DNA of 64,000 nt from Nostocaceae cyanobacterium (GTDB lineage Bacteria > Cyanobacteriota > Cyanobacteriia > Cyanobacteriales > Nostocaceae): assembly GCA_030065825.1 (NCBI GenBank), contig JASJCY010000036.1, positions 1-64,000 on the forward strand. Direction: 5' to 3'. Below, in pieces: positions 17,282-26,299 of the stretch. The notes beneath the pieces are model-generated. The model was not told where the DNA came from. It ran no database searches and saw nothing but the letters and a program-made list of their open reading frames with translations. The translations under genes and the position numbers were made by a program. Each line of letters begins with the position of its first letter. Positions within the stretch are counted from its first letter, which is position 1.

Positions 17282-17878
17282 TTAACGTAAAGGCGATAGT
17301 TGCTGTTCTTCAGCAGAGTCATTTCTAACTGGTACTGTTGGCATTACAGCTCCATAAAAGCCTAATTCAGCTTCAATTTCATCAACTAAAGTCCAAGCTT
17401 CTTCCGCTTCCGGAGAGTGAATACCTTGGTTAGCGGATATTGAACGAGCATAGGAAATAGCTTTTTGCAGTTCTTTTTGTAAGAAAGTAATTTTGGGTTT
17501 ATCTACAAAGTCACCCTTAGTAATAATATCGGTAACCGAAACAATTCCTAGCAGTTCACCTTGGATCACAGGTGCGCGCCAAATTCCCACATTAGCAAAC
17601 ATCCGCGCTACATATTCCACGTCTAAATCGGGATTAACAACGATGCAAGGCTTGCTCATCACTTGGTAAACACGCATCTTTTTCGGATCTTTACCAGCAG
17701 CAACTACTTTACCTGCAATATCAGTTTCGGTAATAATACCATAAGCATCGTCAGGGGTACGAGGTACAACTATCAAGCACCGTAATTCTTTGAGCCTCAT
17801 TAGTCTGACTGCATCTGAGACGGTAGCGGAACCGCGAATGGTTGCTACATTTTTAGTCATTATATCTTTGGCTCTCAT
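17282..17878 (-). CDS. CBS-CP12 fusion protein
   Basis: The 198-residue protein carries two CBS motifs (about residues 1-58, MRAKDIMTKNVATIRG...IITETDIAGKVV; and 68-122, QVMSKPCIVV...GIVSVTDII), which bind adenine nucleotides. They are followed by a CP12-like tail (about 130-172, LQKELQKAISYARSISA...EEAWTLVDEIEAEL). CP12 proteins regulate Calvin-cycle GAPDH and phosphoribulokinase, and CBS-CP12 fusions are a known cyanobacterial variant. The usual CP12 cysteine pairs are absent, so redox disulfide control is unlikely and energy-charge sensing is the likelier role. Confidence 0.8.
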   Translation of the reverse strand: MRAKDIMTKNVATIRGSATVSDAVRLMRLKELRCLIVVPRTPDDAYGIITETDIAGKVVAAGKDPKKMRVYQVMSKPCIVVNPDLDVEYVARMFANVGIWRAPVIQGELLGIVSVTDIITKGDFVDKPKITFLQKELQKAISYARSISANQGIHSPEAEEAWTLVDEIEAELGFYGAVMPTVPVRNDSAEEQQLSPLR

Positions 17879-19003
17879 AGTTCCTGCTCCTTATCCTTAT
17901 TTGCAAGGAAATCGGTTCTAAAATTACTATTTCTGCCAATCTTTGCCTTGAGTCAGTATCAATTACCAACTTTAACTCAGGCTGACTGGATTTACTTTTT
18001 CAAAAAGCAGTTATGGAATTAAAACAGTCGTTTCAGAAAATATTGCATCTGTCTCACACATTCTCGAATTTGGCTTTGTCTAGGAGAATAATTACGCTTT
18101 ACCCCGAAATATATCATCTTGAAGATGTTTTTTTAATTCTCCTTTTTTTCTTGAGTGAATATGGCTTTTTGACTGTTTTACATCAATGTATAACTACTTT
18201 TTGATGTTTGATTGTAGGTTTGGAACAACTCCTTTCGCCTACATTTATATATTAACTTCTTATCTTTTTTGCACAAGGAATCATTTATAAAACTTTGCAT
18301 AAATATATCGCAAACTTAAGATTAAAACAAGTTTAAAAAAAATGAATATCTCAATTATTTAAGCTAATAGAGTTGATTTGATCATTCATATCTTTATTAA
18401 TCATAAATATGCAAATTGCAATTAATTTTTAATAATGAAGTATTTGAAATTACTTATAAACCCTTGTGCGGATGGTACTTGGACTTATATAGCAGAAAAA
18501 ATGTAGATAATACTTATCGGTTTATATATATAGCAATCCGATTTGATTCCTGAATCACTCGTAGAGACTCTTAACGGGGAACTCTTAACGGGGAACAGGG
18601 AAGAAGGAATAAAGGTGTAGTAAGCTTTGTAAGCGCACAGCGCAGGCTACGCCAACAAAAATCAAATAGGAGTCCTATATTTGCTAGTCATTAATAAGTA
18701 ATTTGGTTATAGGTATTACAATATTTCATGTCAGTATGTTGTATTAGCAATTACTAAATTATGAATAATTCAACATTGATAATTAAATATTAAAAAAAGC
18801 CACAATAGCGGCAAAATATAGCGGTTTTCAGTTGAGTTCAATACACTCAAAACCTCACCCCGTCCTTCGGACACCCCTCTCCGAACTTGCAACAGAGGGG
18901 AAGGGGGTGAGGTTTATCTGTATTCTATCCAAGTGAAAAGTGCTATATGTATGTAAAATTCAATAATTTTTCTGAAGCAAAATTACATACTGATAAAATC
19001 AAT
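17879..19003. other. Long AT-rich intergenic region
   Basis: No gene is supported in 1.1 kb. It contains AT-rich sequence, a duplicated AACTCTTAACGGGGAAC motif (18569-18597) and the palindromic repeat at 18816-18955. A 63-codon hydrophobic frame at 18013-18204 lacks a ribosome site and is not called. Confidence 0.5.
18816..18955. repeat. TATAGCGGTTTTC...ACCTCACCCC palindromic repeat
   Basis: Starts with TATAGCGGTTTTCA, contains AACCTCACCCC...GGGGTGAGGTTT with an inner CCCCTCT/AGAGGGG stem, and ends near AGTGCTATATG. A copy at 21955-22053 interrupts a transposase remnant. Confidence 0.8.
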
Positions 19004-19645
19004 CTATTTTTTGTGAGCAACTATATGAAAAATATGCCAGTGTTTTTCTTCTCCGATAGCTGTCTTCCCTGGATGGTCTTCCTCTTCGAGAATTTCAATT
19101 TCAAAAGGTTCTAGTAAAATTTCTAACTGTTGACGGGTATGATGATTCATCGAAGAATAAATTGCCCAAGAGTCCTTCTCGCCAAATAATTGACCACAAA
19201 AACGACCACCAGGACGTAAAGATGAAACAATTACCTTCCATAAACTAGGAAAATATTCTGGAGGACAAAAAGGCAGAGAAAAACTAGCATTTACTAAATC
19301 TATAGATTCTGGTAAATGAATTTCTTCAAAACGCATCAAAGTGGTTTCTAAAAGTTCATAATTTATACCAGGACGATTTAACAAACGGTTAATCGCTTCC
19401 TGTTCACCGTCAATTGCTAATACCCGCCAACCATGACGCAAAATTTCTATCGTATCTCGTCCATCTCCACATCCTAAATCAACTGCAAATTTATTCTCAG
19501 TAGAATTTGAATTTTCATGTTCAAATCGCTCTAAAGCTGCTAACAACGTATCTCTAGGTGGACGACCTGCAACAGCATTATAATAAGTAGACCAATCGCG
19601 CTCAAAATCTGGATTTTGATGATCATATTTGGTTGGTTGTGACAT
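19004..19645 (-). CDS. SAM-dependent methyltransferase
   Basis: The 213-residue class I methyltransferase shows motif I VDLGCGDGRDTIEILR (about residues 56-71), motif II VLAIDGEQ and the motif IV region DLVNASFSLPF. It resembles TehB-like or small-molecule methyltransferases. The substrate cannot be told. It is a single minus-strand gene, divergent from the molbindin gene. Confidence 0.8.
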   Translation of the reverse strand: MSQPTKYDHQNPDFERDWSTYYNAVAGRPPRDTLLAALERFEHENSNSTENKFAVDLGCGDGRDTIEILRHGWRVLAIDGEQEAINRLLNRPGINYELLETTLMRFEEIHLPESIDLVNASFSLPFCPPEYFPSLWKVIVSSLRPGGRFCGQLFGEKDSWAIYSSMNHHTRQQLEILLEPFEIEILEEEDHPGKTAIGEEKHWHIFHIVAHKK

Positions 19646-19743
19646 AAATGATAAATATTAAAAAAAACTGAACAAAAGTATCAGTACTATTTTACACTGA
19701 TAGGATTAATAGGTAAAAAATCCTAAAAACCAAAAGTAAAAAT

Positions 19744-19953
19744 ATGAAAATTAGCGCTCGTAATAATTTCAAAGGTACTGTCAAAAAAATTATACCTGGC
19801 ATTGTCAGTACAGAGGTAACAATTGAAATTGCTCCTGGGATTGAAGTAGTTTCAGTGATTACAAAATCCTCATCAGATAGCTTGCATCTAAAGGTAGGCA
19901 ATGAGGTTTACGCAATCATAAAAGCAACAGAGGTAATGGTTGCTGTAGATTAA
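19744..19953 (+). CDS. Molbindin (Mop/TOBE domain, molybdate binding)
   Basis: The 69-residue protein is one Mop/TOBE domain: MKISARNNFKGTVKKI, then GIVSTEVTIEIAPGIEVVSVIT and GNEVYAIIKATEVMVAVD. Such proteins assemble as hexamers that store or buffer molybdate. A molybdenum buffer near nif genes fits FeMo-cofactor demand, though nitrate reductase would use the same pool. The start ATG has no strong upstream ribosome site. Confidence 0.88.
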   Translation: MKISARNNFKGTVKKIIPGIVSTEVTIEIAPGIEVVSVITKSSSDSLHLKVGNEVYAIIKATEVMVAVD

Positions 19954-19990
19954 GATAAAATCTCGGACTTGGCAGAGCTTTTGATTTCAA

Positions 19991-21037
19991 TCAAAGAGGC
20001 AATTTTTTTGAGATTGCCTTTTGCTGATGATGCTTATTTAATCTGTGCCAGTGGACAATTGTTCGATCTGCATGGACAAATTGGTTTTCCTTTAAACCAC
20101 TACATTTGGGTACTATCGATTTGACTAAACGATAGTCATCCGGCTGAACAAAATTCAACTCAAACCAGACGGCAATTTTTGCAATTAGACGACTGAGGTT
20201 TGGCAAACCAAAGGGAACATAATACCGGAAGTTTATCCAAGTGTTGTCCTCATCTATCGGAGTAACGGTAACAAACAGCTTGATGCCACCCAGCCCGAAA
20301 TCAAAAACAGATAGGTTAGGAAATAAAACCTCATTCTTGAATCGAATAGAGGGTCCGTCCTTCCCCTCTCCCTTGAGAATTCCTTGGGTCTTGATTTGAT
20401 TGCCGATCGCCTGAGTATCGAGAGTATCAAGACGCTTTGCTGTGCCAATTCCTGACCATTTGGCGATGCTACGGTGGGCAAAGGCAAAGTGATGAATATC
20501 AATCAAGGCACTTTCGACAGCACGGGTGAAATGTACATCCCAAACCATTTCTGCATCAGCCCAACGACGGGGGCGATCGCTTAGTTCGGTAAACCAAGGA
20601 ATTTCCCAGGTTGTCGTTTCCTCGTCCCCCCACCAAAGCCAGATCAATCCGTGAGACTCTTGCACCCTATAAGATTTAACCCGCATTAGACGACTAATCC
20701 TAGCCCCTTGTCCTTCACAAGGCATGAATATACACTGACCATCAACAGCAAATTGAAATCCATGATAAGGACATTCCAGACAGCTTTTGTCATCTGAATG
20801 GGAAATTTTACCCAAGGCTAAGTCAACACCCCGGTGAGGGCAGTGACGACTTTGACACACAATCTTACCATCACTATCGCGCCATAGTACCAAGTCAATT
20901 CCCAAGCGACGAATGCCTAGGGGCTGAGACCTCACACTGTCAGACGCTGCGATCGCATACCAGGCAATTGGAAAAGCAGTCTCTAAGGTAGGGAGATTAG
21001 AAAGTTCAGTTTGGGGAGTTTGTGGAGATAAGACCAT
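19991..21037 (-). CDS. Rieske non-heme iron oxygenase
   Basis: The 348-residue protein has the Rieske 2Fe-2S motif C-P-H...C-P-Y-H (about residues 66-90: SRHCPHRGVDLAL...CLECPYHGFQF) and the catalytic iron motif D-I-H-H-F-A-F-A-H (about 177-185). The architecture fits the oxygenases of pigments and aromatic compounds (pheophorbide/chlorophyllide oxygenase-like and ring-hydroxylating alpha subunits). The substrate is not evident. It is divergent from a TetR regulator with two operator copies between them, so it is probably inducible by its substrate. No membrane anchor is seen. Confidence 0.8.
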   Translation of the reverse strand: MVLSPQTPQTELSNLPTLETAFPIAWYAIAASDSVRSQPLGIRRLGIDLVLWRDSDGKIVCQSRHCPHRGVDLALGKISHSDDKSCLECPYHGFQFAVDGQCIFMPCEGQGARISRLMRVKSYRVQESHGLIWLWWGDEETTTWEIPWFTELSDRPRRWADAEMVWDVHFTRAVESALIDIHHFAFAHRSIAKWSGIGTAKRLDTLDTQAIGNQIKTQGILKGEGKDGPSIRFKNEVLFPNLSVFDFGLGGIKLFVTVTPIDEDNTWINFRYYVPFGLPNLSRLIAKIAVWFELNFVQPDDYRLVKSIVPKCSGLKENQFVHADRTIVHWHRLNKHHQQKAISKKLPL

Positions 21038-21051
21038 AGGACATAAACATC

Positions 21052-21088
21052 ACAACAGTTGTTATAATTAAATCATAACAGATGTTAT
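21052..21088. promoter_or_regulatory. Paired TetR-type operators
   Basis: ATAACAGATGTTAT (21075-21088) is a perfect 6-2-6 palindrome. ACAACAGTTGTTAT (21052-21065) is the same with one changed base in the left half. They start 23 bp apart between the divergent oxygenase and TetR genes. Confidence 0.75.
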
Positions 21089-21126
21089 AAAATAGGCAAG
21101 TCTTTGATTAAGAAAGATTTATTAAC

Positions 21127-21720
21127 ATGAGTATTCTGGCAGATAAGCAGACTCAGTGGCGATTGAAAGTAGCTGCGGCAGCTTTAGAGTTAATCAGCCG
21201 TGAGGGATTAAAGGGTGCTAGTTTGCGAGCAATTGCTCATGAGTTGGATAGTACAACGGGAGTGTTAACCCACTACTTCCGCAATAAGGATGAATTATTA
21301 CTGTTTGTGCTAGAAACAATTATGATTCGTCTGTCGGAAATCATGATACAAGCAGCAGAGGGTACCCAAGGGTTACAACGTCTGAAAGTGATGATGTTAG
21401 CAATCTTGCCCACCACTAAGGAATTAGTGACCATTTGGCGGGCTTGGTTAGCCTTTGTAGGAGCAGCGCTGGGTCACGCCGAATTAGTCGATGAACACAA
21501 ACGCCATTACGCTAACTTCAAAACCTTTATTCGAGAAGAACTCACCCTGTTGCAAAAAGCGGGTGAGATTGGTCTGGATCTGGATCTCGATTTTGAAGCT
21601 GCAGCCTGGATTGCTACCTTTGATGGCATCGGCGTGAATATGATTGCTGCACCCCAATCCTACTCACCTCAAGAGTTAGATACCTTGGTGAGCCGATACT
21701 TGAAAACTTTACAGCCTTAA
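21127..21720 (+). CDS. TetR-family transcriptional regulator
   Basis: The 197-residue protein has a TetR helix-turn-helix at about residues 10-56 (ISREGLKGASLRAIAHELDSTTGVLTHYFRNKDELLLFVLE) and a ligand-binding C-terminal domain resembling the BetI/TetR_C group (LVTIWRAWLAFVGAALGH). It presumably represses the divergent Rieske oxygenase and itself through the paired ATAACA-N2-TGTTAT operators. The inducer is unknown. Confidence 0.88.
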   Translation: MSILADKQTQWRLKVAAAALELISREGLKGASLRAIAHELDSTTGVLTHYFRNKDELLLFVLETIMIRLSEIMIQAAEGTQGLQRLKVMMLAILPTTKELVTIWRAWLAFVGAALGHAELVDEHKRHYANFKTFIREELTLLQKAGEIGLDLDLDFEAAAWIATFDGIGVNMIAAPQSYSPQELDTLVSRYLKTLQP

Positions 21721-21839
21721 GTATAAAGTAGGGTGCGTTGCGCTACGGGACAACACAGCAAAAGGGTAGTATTTTCCCTTAGGACAACACAGCACATAAA
21801 TATGGGCATCCAAAAAACAAACACCATTCTTTCGCACCG

Positions 21840-22110
21840 ATGCCCAACTACCGCAGACCTGATGTTTCTGGTGCTACCTACTTCATCACCCAAGTTACTT
21901 ACCAACGAGAACCCTTGCTTTGCTCCGACATTGGACGTACTGCTCTTCGCAAAGCTATAGCGGTTTTCACGCTTTGTGCAATATAGACACTCACCTCACC
22001 CCGGCTAAAGCCACCCCTCTCCTTAGTAAGGAGAGGGGAAGGGGTGAGGTTTTTTCTACATTGATGCCTTTGTTTTACTACCAGAACATTTTCATTGTTT
22101 ATTGTCCTGA
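21840..22110 (+). pseudogene. REP-associated (RAYT, IS200-like) transposase remnant split by a palindromic repeat
   Basis: From ATG at 21840 about 39 codons read MPNYRRPDVSGATYFITQVT and continue to LRKAI, the typical start of REP-associated Y1 transposases. The frame then breaks into a palindromic repeat (21955-22053). Beyond it 22060-22110 reads IDAFVLLPEHFHCLLS then stop, which corresponds to the family's catalytic HxH region (here H-F-H). The intervening and downstream parts are lost. Confidence 0.8.
21955..22053. repeat. TATAGCGGTTTTC...ACCTCACCCC palindromic repeat inside the transposase remnant
   Basis: It begins with CTATAGCGGTTTTCACG and holds ACCTCACCCC...GGGGTGAGGT with the inner pair CCCCTCTCCTTA/TAAGGAGAGGGG. 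It matches the family member at 18816-18955. Confidence 0.8.
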
Positions 22111-22471
22111 TATTTACCCCTTTCAGAAGCTTACTCACATTTTGCGCCAAGAACAATTGATGTAAATTAATAACTCAGTATTAATGATAAAAGCTTAATT
22201 TAGCGATAAAAACTCAATAAAATAATGTAGCTTGATTGCACTGCTTCTAAGTTTTTAATTGTTTATACGGATAGGTGCAAGATATGAACCCAGAAGTAGT
22301 GGGAGTTTATTTTATTATTTATTTTTTGCGTAGGTAATTTTACCCTAAAACGTGATAAATGTTTTAACTTATTGCATGAAGAATTCCACTATAAATTTAC
22401 TGAAATTTTATATTTCTGTATTTTTTGTTCATGATATTTATTTAAGTAATACAGTTGTGGAGTTAAGCTTT

Positions 22472-23401
22472 ATGAAGCCTGGTAATAACGGTTCCGATGT
22501 CATTATTCAAGAACAAAATAGTTTCTTTGAGGCTGTGGCATCAGTAAATACTTTTGAATTTCTTGAGCAACTATTCGACAATCAAACAGTTGATGTGCCC
22601 GTCATTGCAACTGCAGTGGCAAATGCAAGTGCCTCCAGTATAGCTGTTGGTTTGAATAATTCAACACCTATTGAAACAGGTAATGGGGCAGATGTTATTA
22701 AAGGGATCGGTAAAGCTGAAAGCATTGCCACAGCAATAGCTTCAGCCAAAGCGGAGGCAATAATTGCAGCTATTAACAACTCTAATGTCGATGTTAGTGC
22801 TGCTGCTATTGCATTTGCTGAGGCGATCGCCAATGCCGGTGCTGTAGGCATTAATAACTCAAGCACGATCTCTACAGGTAATGGAGACGATCTTGTTGTT
22901 GGAGAAGCAACTGCCATTGGCATAGCAGAAGCTCTTGTAGAAGCCTCAGCAAACATTTTACCCTTTAACGATGCCTCTAGCACCGTGACCTCTAATACCT
23001 TCATTGAGACACTAGCAATTACCGAAATCAATGCACTAGCCATTGGTATCAGGGGAGGTGAATACAACTTAGGAAATGGTGATGACATAATCAGAGCCAG
23101 TGCCACAGGTGCTGGTATCAACATAGGTGTACAAGACGTTGTGATCTATGGTGGAAAAGGCAATGATACCTTCGATCTTCAGAGTGGCACAGGTGAAGTA
23201 ATTGGAGGAAAAGGAGATGATCTGCTCATTCTAGAGGGCAGCATCACTGATTACAACTTTAGCGGTTTAGATTTGAATCTTGGGGTTAATATCCAAAATA
23301 GTAACAATAGCACCGATCTATTTGTCAGTGGGGTTGAGGAATTTAAATTTGTTGCGGATTCTGGCATTACCTATGAATACGCCGACTTGGTATTTTCCTA
23401 A
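22472..23401 (+). CDS. Ala-rich RTX-like calcium-binding protein
   Basis: From ATG 22472 (GGAG about 9 bp upstream) the product is 309 residues. An earlier start at 22352 gives 349 but adds a hydrophobic stretch without a ribosome site. Divergent RTX nonapeptides occur four or five times (TGNGADVIKG, TGNGDDLVVG, LGNGDDIIRA, YGGKGNDTFDL, IGGKGDDLLIL), separated by Ala-rich segments that repeat the pattern A-V-G-(I/L)-N-N-S. No Sec signal is seen, consistent with type I secretion. The role is unknown. It lies just downstream of the nif block on the opposite strand. Confidence 0.7.
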   Translation: MKPGNNGSDVIIQEQNSFFEAVASVNTFEFLEQLFDNQTVDVPVIATAVANASASSIAVGLNNSTPIETGNGADVIKGIGKAESIATAIASAKAEAIIAAINNSNVDVSAAAIAFAEAIANAGAVGINNSSTISTGNGDDLVVGEATAIGIAEALVEASANILPFNDASSTVTSNTFIETLAITEINALAIGIRGGEYNLGNGDDIIRASATGAGINIGVQDVVIYGGKGNDTFDLQSGTGEVIGGKGDDLLILEGSITDYNFSGLDLNLGVNIQNSNNSTDLFVSGVEEFKFVADSGITYEYADLVFS

Positions 23402-23722
23402 TGCCAGATTAATAGATACTGCAAACAATATACTCATAAATTTTGAGTTTTTTCTGGGTTTTTTAGTTCTGAAGAACTAGATTTTTAAATACTTGAATAG
23501 CATCTGTAAGATTATCAAGGTTAGTCAGTAAAAACCTGGTTAACTGACAAAAAAAAAGAAAGTAAAAAGTAGGGTGTGTTGTCGCGTAGCGCAACGCACC
23601 ACTTAATTTTTTCCCCCAGGGCAACGCATCATATATTTATCCTATATAAATAAGAAAAAGTCATAGCTAGAAAATAGCTATGACTCTGACATTGACTAAG
23701 GGCAGAAACAAACTGAAAAACT

Positions 23723-24022
23723 TTACACCAAATAAGGTTCTTGATGAGTCTTAATAGTGCAATTAGAGCGTGGATAGCTAACACAAAGTAGAGCAAATCC
23801 TTTTTCCATTTGCTCATCATCTAGAAAGATTTGATCGGACTGATCGATTTCGCCTTCAACTACTTTACCAACACAGCTAGAGCAAGAACCAGAGTGGCAA
23901 GAGAAAGGCAAATCGATACCGTGTTCTTCTGCTCCATCCACGATATTAGTTTCTTCGTCAATCTCAATTGTGGTGTCGAGATCCTCTTTTTTGTTGATTA
24001 ATCTAACTTGGTAAGTAGCCAT
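23723..24022 (-). CDS. fdxH: Heterocyst-type [2Fe-2S] ferredoxin FdxH
   Basis: The 99-residue plant-type ferredoxin has the cluster ligands C-x4-C-x2-C (CHSGSCSSC, about residues 42-50) and a later Cys in ALLCVSYP. It donates electrons to nitrogenase reductase (NifH) in heterocysts. Its place at the 3' end of the nif-hes operon, right after hesB, identifies it as FdxH rather than photosynthetic PetF. A sequence like AGGAGAATCGG precedes ATG 24022. Confidence 0.92.
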   Translation of the reverse strand: MATYQVRLINKKEDLDTTIEIDEETNIVDGAEEHGIDLPFSCHSGSCSSCVGKVVEGEIDQSDQIFLDDEQMEKGFALLCVSYPRSNCTIKTHQEPYLV

Positions 24023-24110
24023 TTTCCGATTCTCCTCAGACTAAATAGATAATGCTTTGATTGGTTAATATTGAGCCTGATATTGCTCAAAAGCGGAGTG
24101 CTAAAACTCC

Positions 24111-24488
24111 TTACTGATTTTCATTGCAAGGTACACCCGTGGGAGTACAATTACCTGCACTAAATGATTTACCACAACTACAGGTATTGCTGGCGTTGGG
24201 GTTGGTAAATTTAAAGCCGCTTTCCATCACACCATCAACAAAATCAATCACCATCCCTTCCAGCAAAGGGGCACTTTTGTTATCAATATAAAGTGTCACA
24301 CCTTGTTCAATTACCAAATCATCTGGTTGTGGTTTACTAGTAATATCCATGGCATATTCATAGCCATTGCAACCACCATCTTTAACAGAGATGCGGATAC
24401 CCTTAGTTACCCCCTTGGAATCTTTAGCAGAACCTGCTAGAAATGTCCGCAGTCGAAATTCTGCTTTTTCTGTCAAAGTAACTGTCAT
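24111..24488 (-). CDS. hesB: HesB, IscA-type Fe-S assembly protein
   Basis: Start chosen at 24488 (MTVTLTEKAEFRLR), which has a near-perfect TCAGGAGG ribosome site at 24493-24500. The frame stays open to 24563 but has no such site. The 125-residue A-type scaffold has the conserved Cys in DGGCNGYEY and the C-terminal TCSCGKSF pair that bind iron or Fe-S clusters for nitrogenase. It lies between hesA and fdxH as in Anabaena. Confidence 0.9.
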   Translation of the reverse strand: MTVTLTEKAEFRLRTFLAGSAKDSKGVTKGIRISVKDGGCNGYEYAMDITSKPQPDDLVIEQGVTLYIDNKSAPLLEGMVIDFVDGVMESGFKFTNPNASNTCSCGKSFSAGNCTPTGVPCNENQ

Positions 24489-24668
24489 TAAACCTCCTGA
24501 TGCTTTGGGATTAATTGTGCTGATGGAAGATTTTAATTTTTCTCGTGGTGAACAAGAAAGCAATGTCTTTTAACTCCTAAGAAACCGGATTTATCAAGAG
24601 TTGAAATATTCTGAATAAACCCGATTTATCATTGCCAAAAAGCCGAATATAATATTGAGAATTACTTC

Positions 24669-25469
24669 TTATTTTTGGCAATTACCCGCAGTTTCCACTG
24701 GTTGAGATTGAGAGTATCTCCAGGGTGCATTGTTACCACATACTGGACAAGAGCGATCGCGATGAGAACGACGTTTAGCAAATTCCATCCGGTTCAAGTC
24801 GATAGTCAGTAGTTGTGACAACAGAGGCTGACTAAAACCAGTGATTAGCTTAATAGCTTCCAAAGCCGTTAAACAAGCTAATGTTCCAGAAACTGCACCC
24901 ACAACAGAGAAACCACGGCGATCCCAGTCAGGCTTTTCAGGAAACAGACAAGACAAACAGGGAGTTACACCAGGAATAATCGTAGTTAAGTAAGCCTCCA
25001 TCCCGTCCATAGCTGCTTCTATCATTGGCTTACGCCAGCGTACACAGGCTTCATTGAGCAAATTGCGCTCGGTGAAATTGTGGGCGCAATCTAAAGCCAT
25101 ATCTGCCGATTGCACTAAAGAATCAACATTTTCCGCCGTAATATAGTCATGAACAGTTTCTATCTGGACATCGGGATTGATGGCTTCTAAGGTTTCCTTA
25201 GCTTTAAATACCCTTGGTTTACCTACCCAATCGTCCGTCATCAGAATCTGACGGTTCATATCATCAAGCCGCAAATCGCCACCCCGGACTAGGATCAGTC
25301 GCCCAACGCCTGCTACAGCCAGGTATAGGGCAGCTGTACCGCCTAATCCTCCCACACCAGTTACTAGAACCGTCGCTGACTTGAGACGCTTTTGTGCCAA
25401 CTCACCAAAATTGGGGAGCATCATTTGACGACGATAACGTTCTAACTCCTTAGGCGTTAGGTTAACCAA
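24669..25469 (-). CDS. hesA: HesA, ThiF/MoeB-like adenylyltransferase
   Basis: The 266-residue E1-like protein has the ATP-binding GVGGLGGTAALYLA (about residues 38-51), the adenylation Arg in DDMNRQIL and two CxxC zinc pairs (CLSC, CPVC). Family members adenylate the C-terminus of small sulfur carriers. HesA is linked to molybdenum or sulfur handling for nitrogenase in cyanobacteria, its exact substrate being unsettled. It starts 10 bp after nifW. Confidence 0.9.
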   Translation of the reverse strand: MVNLTPKELERYRRQMMLPNFGELAQKRLKSATVLVTGVGGLGGTAALYLAVAGVGRLILVRGGDLRLDDMNRQILMTDDWVGKPRVFKAKETLEAINPDVQIETVHDYITAENVDSLVQSADMALDCAHNFTERNLLNEACVRWRKPMIEAAMDGMEAYLTTIIPGVTPCLSCLFPEKPDWDRRGFSVVGAVSGTLACLTALEAIKLITGFSQPLLSQLLTIDLNRMEFAKRRSHRDRSCPVCGNNAPWRYSQSQPVETAGNCQK

Positions 25470-25479
25470 TTTTTACCTC

Positions 25480-25797
25480 CTAATCAGAAGTGATTTCTGT
25501 CAGCGTTACTACATTTTTCGGCTTATCTTTAAATACTTTGAACAGCTTTTGTTCATGGGGAGTAGATTCTAGAAAAACCTGATAAGCTGTTGCTAAAGCT
25601 TCTCGATAATGACTGAGCTTATCTGATAAATTTAGGTCAGGATAATTGTCATCAATTTCCTGAATATATTGGGAAAATTTCTGCAAAATATGCAGGCGAT
25701 TGACATTCACAACTTGTTGGTCAAAAGGAATTTGAAAAAACTCCAAATATTCCTCTGCATCTGAGATTTGTTTAAATTTATCTACATCCAAATTCAT
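25480..25797 (-). CDS. nifW: Nitrogenase-stabilising protein NifW
   Basis: The 105-residue protein matches NifW: EYLEFFQIPFDQQVVNVNRLHILQKFSQYI near the N-terminus, and a helical C-terminal half. NifW binds and protects the MoFe protein from oxygen damage. It overlaps the DUF683 gene by 4 bp (ATGA) and is followed by hesA 10 bp later. Confidence 0.9.
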   Translation of the reverse strand: MNLDVDKFKQISDAEEYLEFFQIPFDQQVVNVNRLHILQKFSQYIQEIDDNYPDLNLSDKLSHYREALATAYQVFLESTPHEQKLFKVFKDKPKNVVTLTEITSD

Positions 25798-26012
25798 GTA
25801 GCTTTCTCCAGTTGTTTCAAGTGTTGCTTTAATTCATCTAATTGGCGATATATATCATAAGTCGCCTGAGCAACATCCATGAGTGTTTGGTAATCTGTGG
25901 GTAATCCTTCCGCCAAATCATGCAAGTCCATTTTCATTTGACCTGCTTTACTATTCAGGCGTTTAATTCTAGTTTTTAGTTCTTCAATATTTGTTTTTTC
26001 TGTTTGAGTCAT
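25794..26012 (-). CDS. DUF683 (CCE_0567-type) small nif protein
   Basis: The 72-residue product begins at MTQTEKTNIEELK (ATG 26012, preceded by AAAGGAG). Longer starts in this frame run into the 32-bp repeat array and are spurious. It is a two-helix coiled-coil protein (LKTRIKRLNSKAGQMKMDLHDLAE...LKQHLKQLEKAT) of a family found only in nif operons, reported as metal-binding in a cyanobacterial homologue. It overlaps nifW by 4 bp. Confidence 0.85.
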   Translation of the reverse strand: MTQTEKTNIEELKTRIKRLNSKAGQMKMDLHDLAEGLPTDYQTLMDVAQATYDIYRQLDELKQHLKQLEKAT

Positions 26013-26033
26013 ACTCCTTTCCAAAGTAATTTT

Positions 26034-26285
26034 GTAGGGGCGCAAAGCTTGCGCCCAAAAGTTTTGTAGGGGCGCAAACCTTGCGCCCAAAAGTTTTGTA
26101 GGGGCGCAAACCTTGCATCCAAAAGTTTTGTAGGGGCGCAAACCTTGCATCCAAAATTTTTGTAGGGGTGCAAACCTTGCATCCAAAAGTTTTGTAGGGG
26201 CGCAAAACTTACATCCAAAAGTTTTGTAGGGGCGCAAAACTTACATCCAAAAGTTTTGTAGGGGCGCAAACCTTGCGCCCAAAAG
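26034..26285. repeat. Eight tandem 32-bp palindromic repeats inside the nif operon
   Basis: Eight units of GTAGGGGCGCAAACCTTGCG-CCCAAAAGTTTT in exact 32-bp period. Each unit can fold GGGCGCAA/TTGCGCCC. The outer units (1, 2, 8) keep the stem, while the inner ones read CATCC and break it. It lies between the DUF269 and DUF683 genes. A related array in inverted orientation is at 27297-27525. Confidence 0.95.
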
Positions 26286-26299
26286 TTAGAAATTAGTAT

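Noticed and set aside
18013-18204. 63-codon hydrophobic plus-strand frame
   Set aside because: Lies in AT-rich DNA, lacks a ribosome site and shows no family features. Hydrophobicity follows from base composition.
22582-23124. 180-codon minus-strand frame opposite the Ala-rich RTX gene
   Set aside because: It mirrors the Ala/Gly-rich coding strand. The plus-strand frame has RTX motifs and a ribosome site.
26009-26269. Frames coding for repeated APTKLLDARFAPLQ-type peptides
   Set aside because: They are translations of the 32-bp array in several frames, without start signals of their own. The real DUF683 gene starts at 26012.
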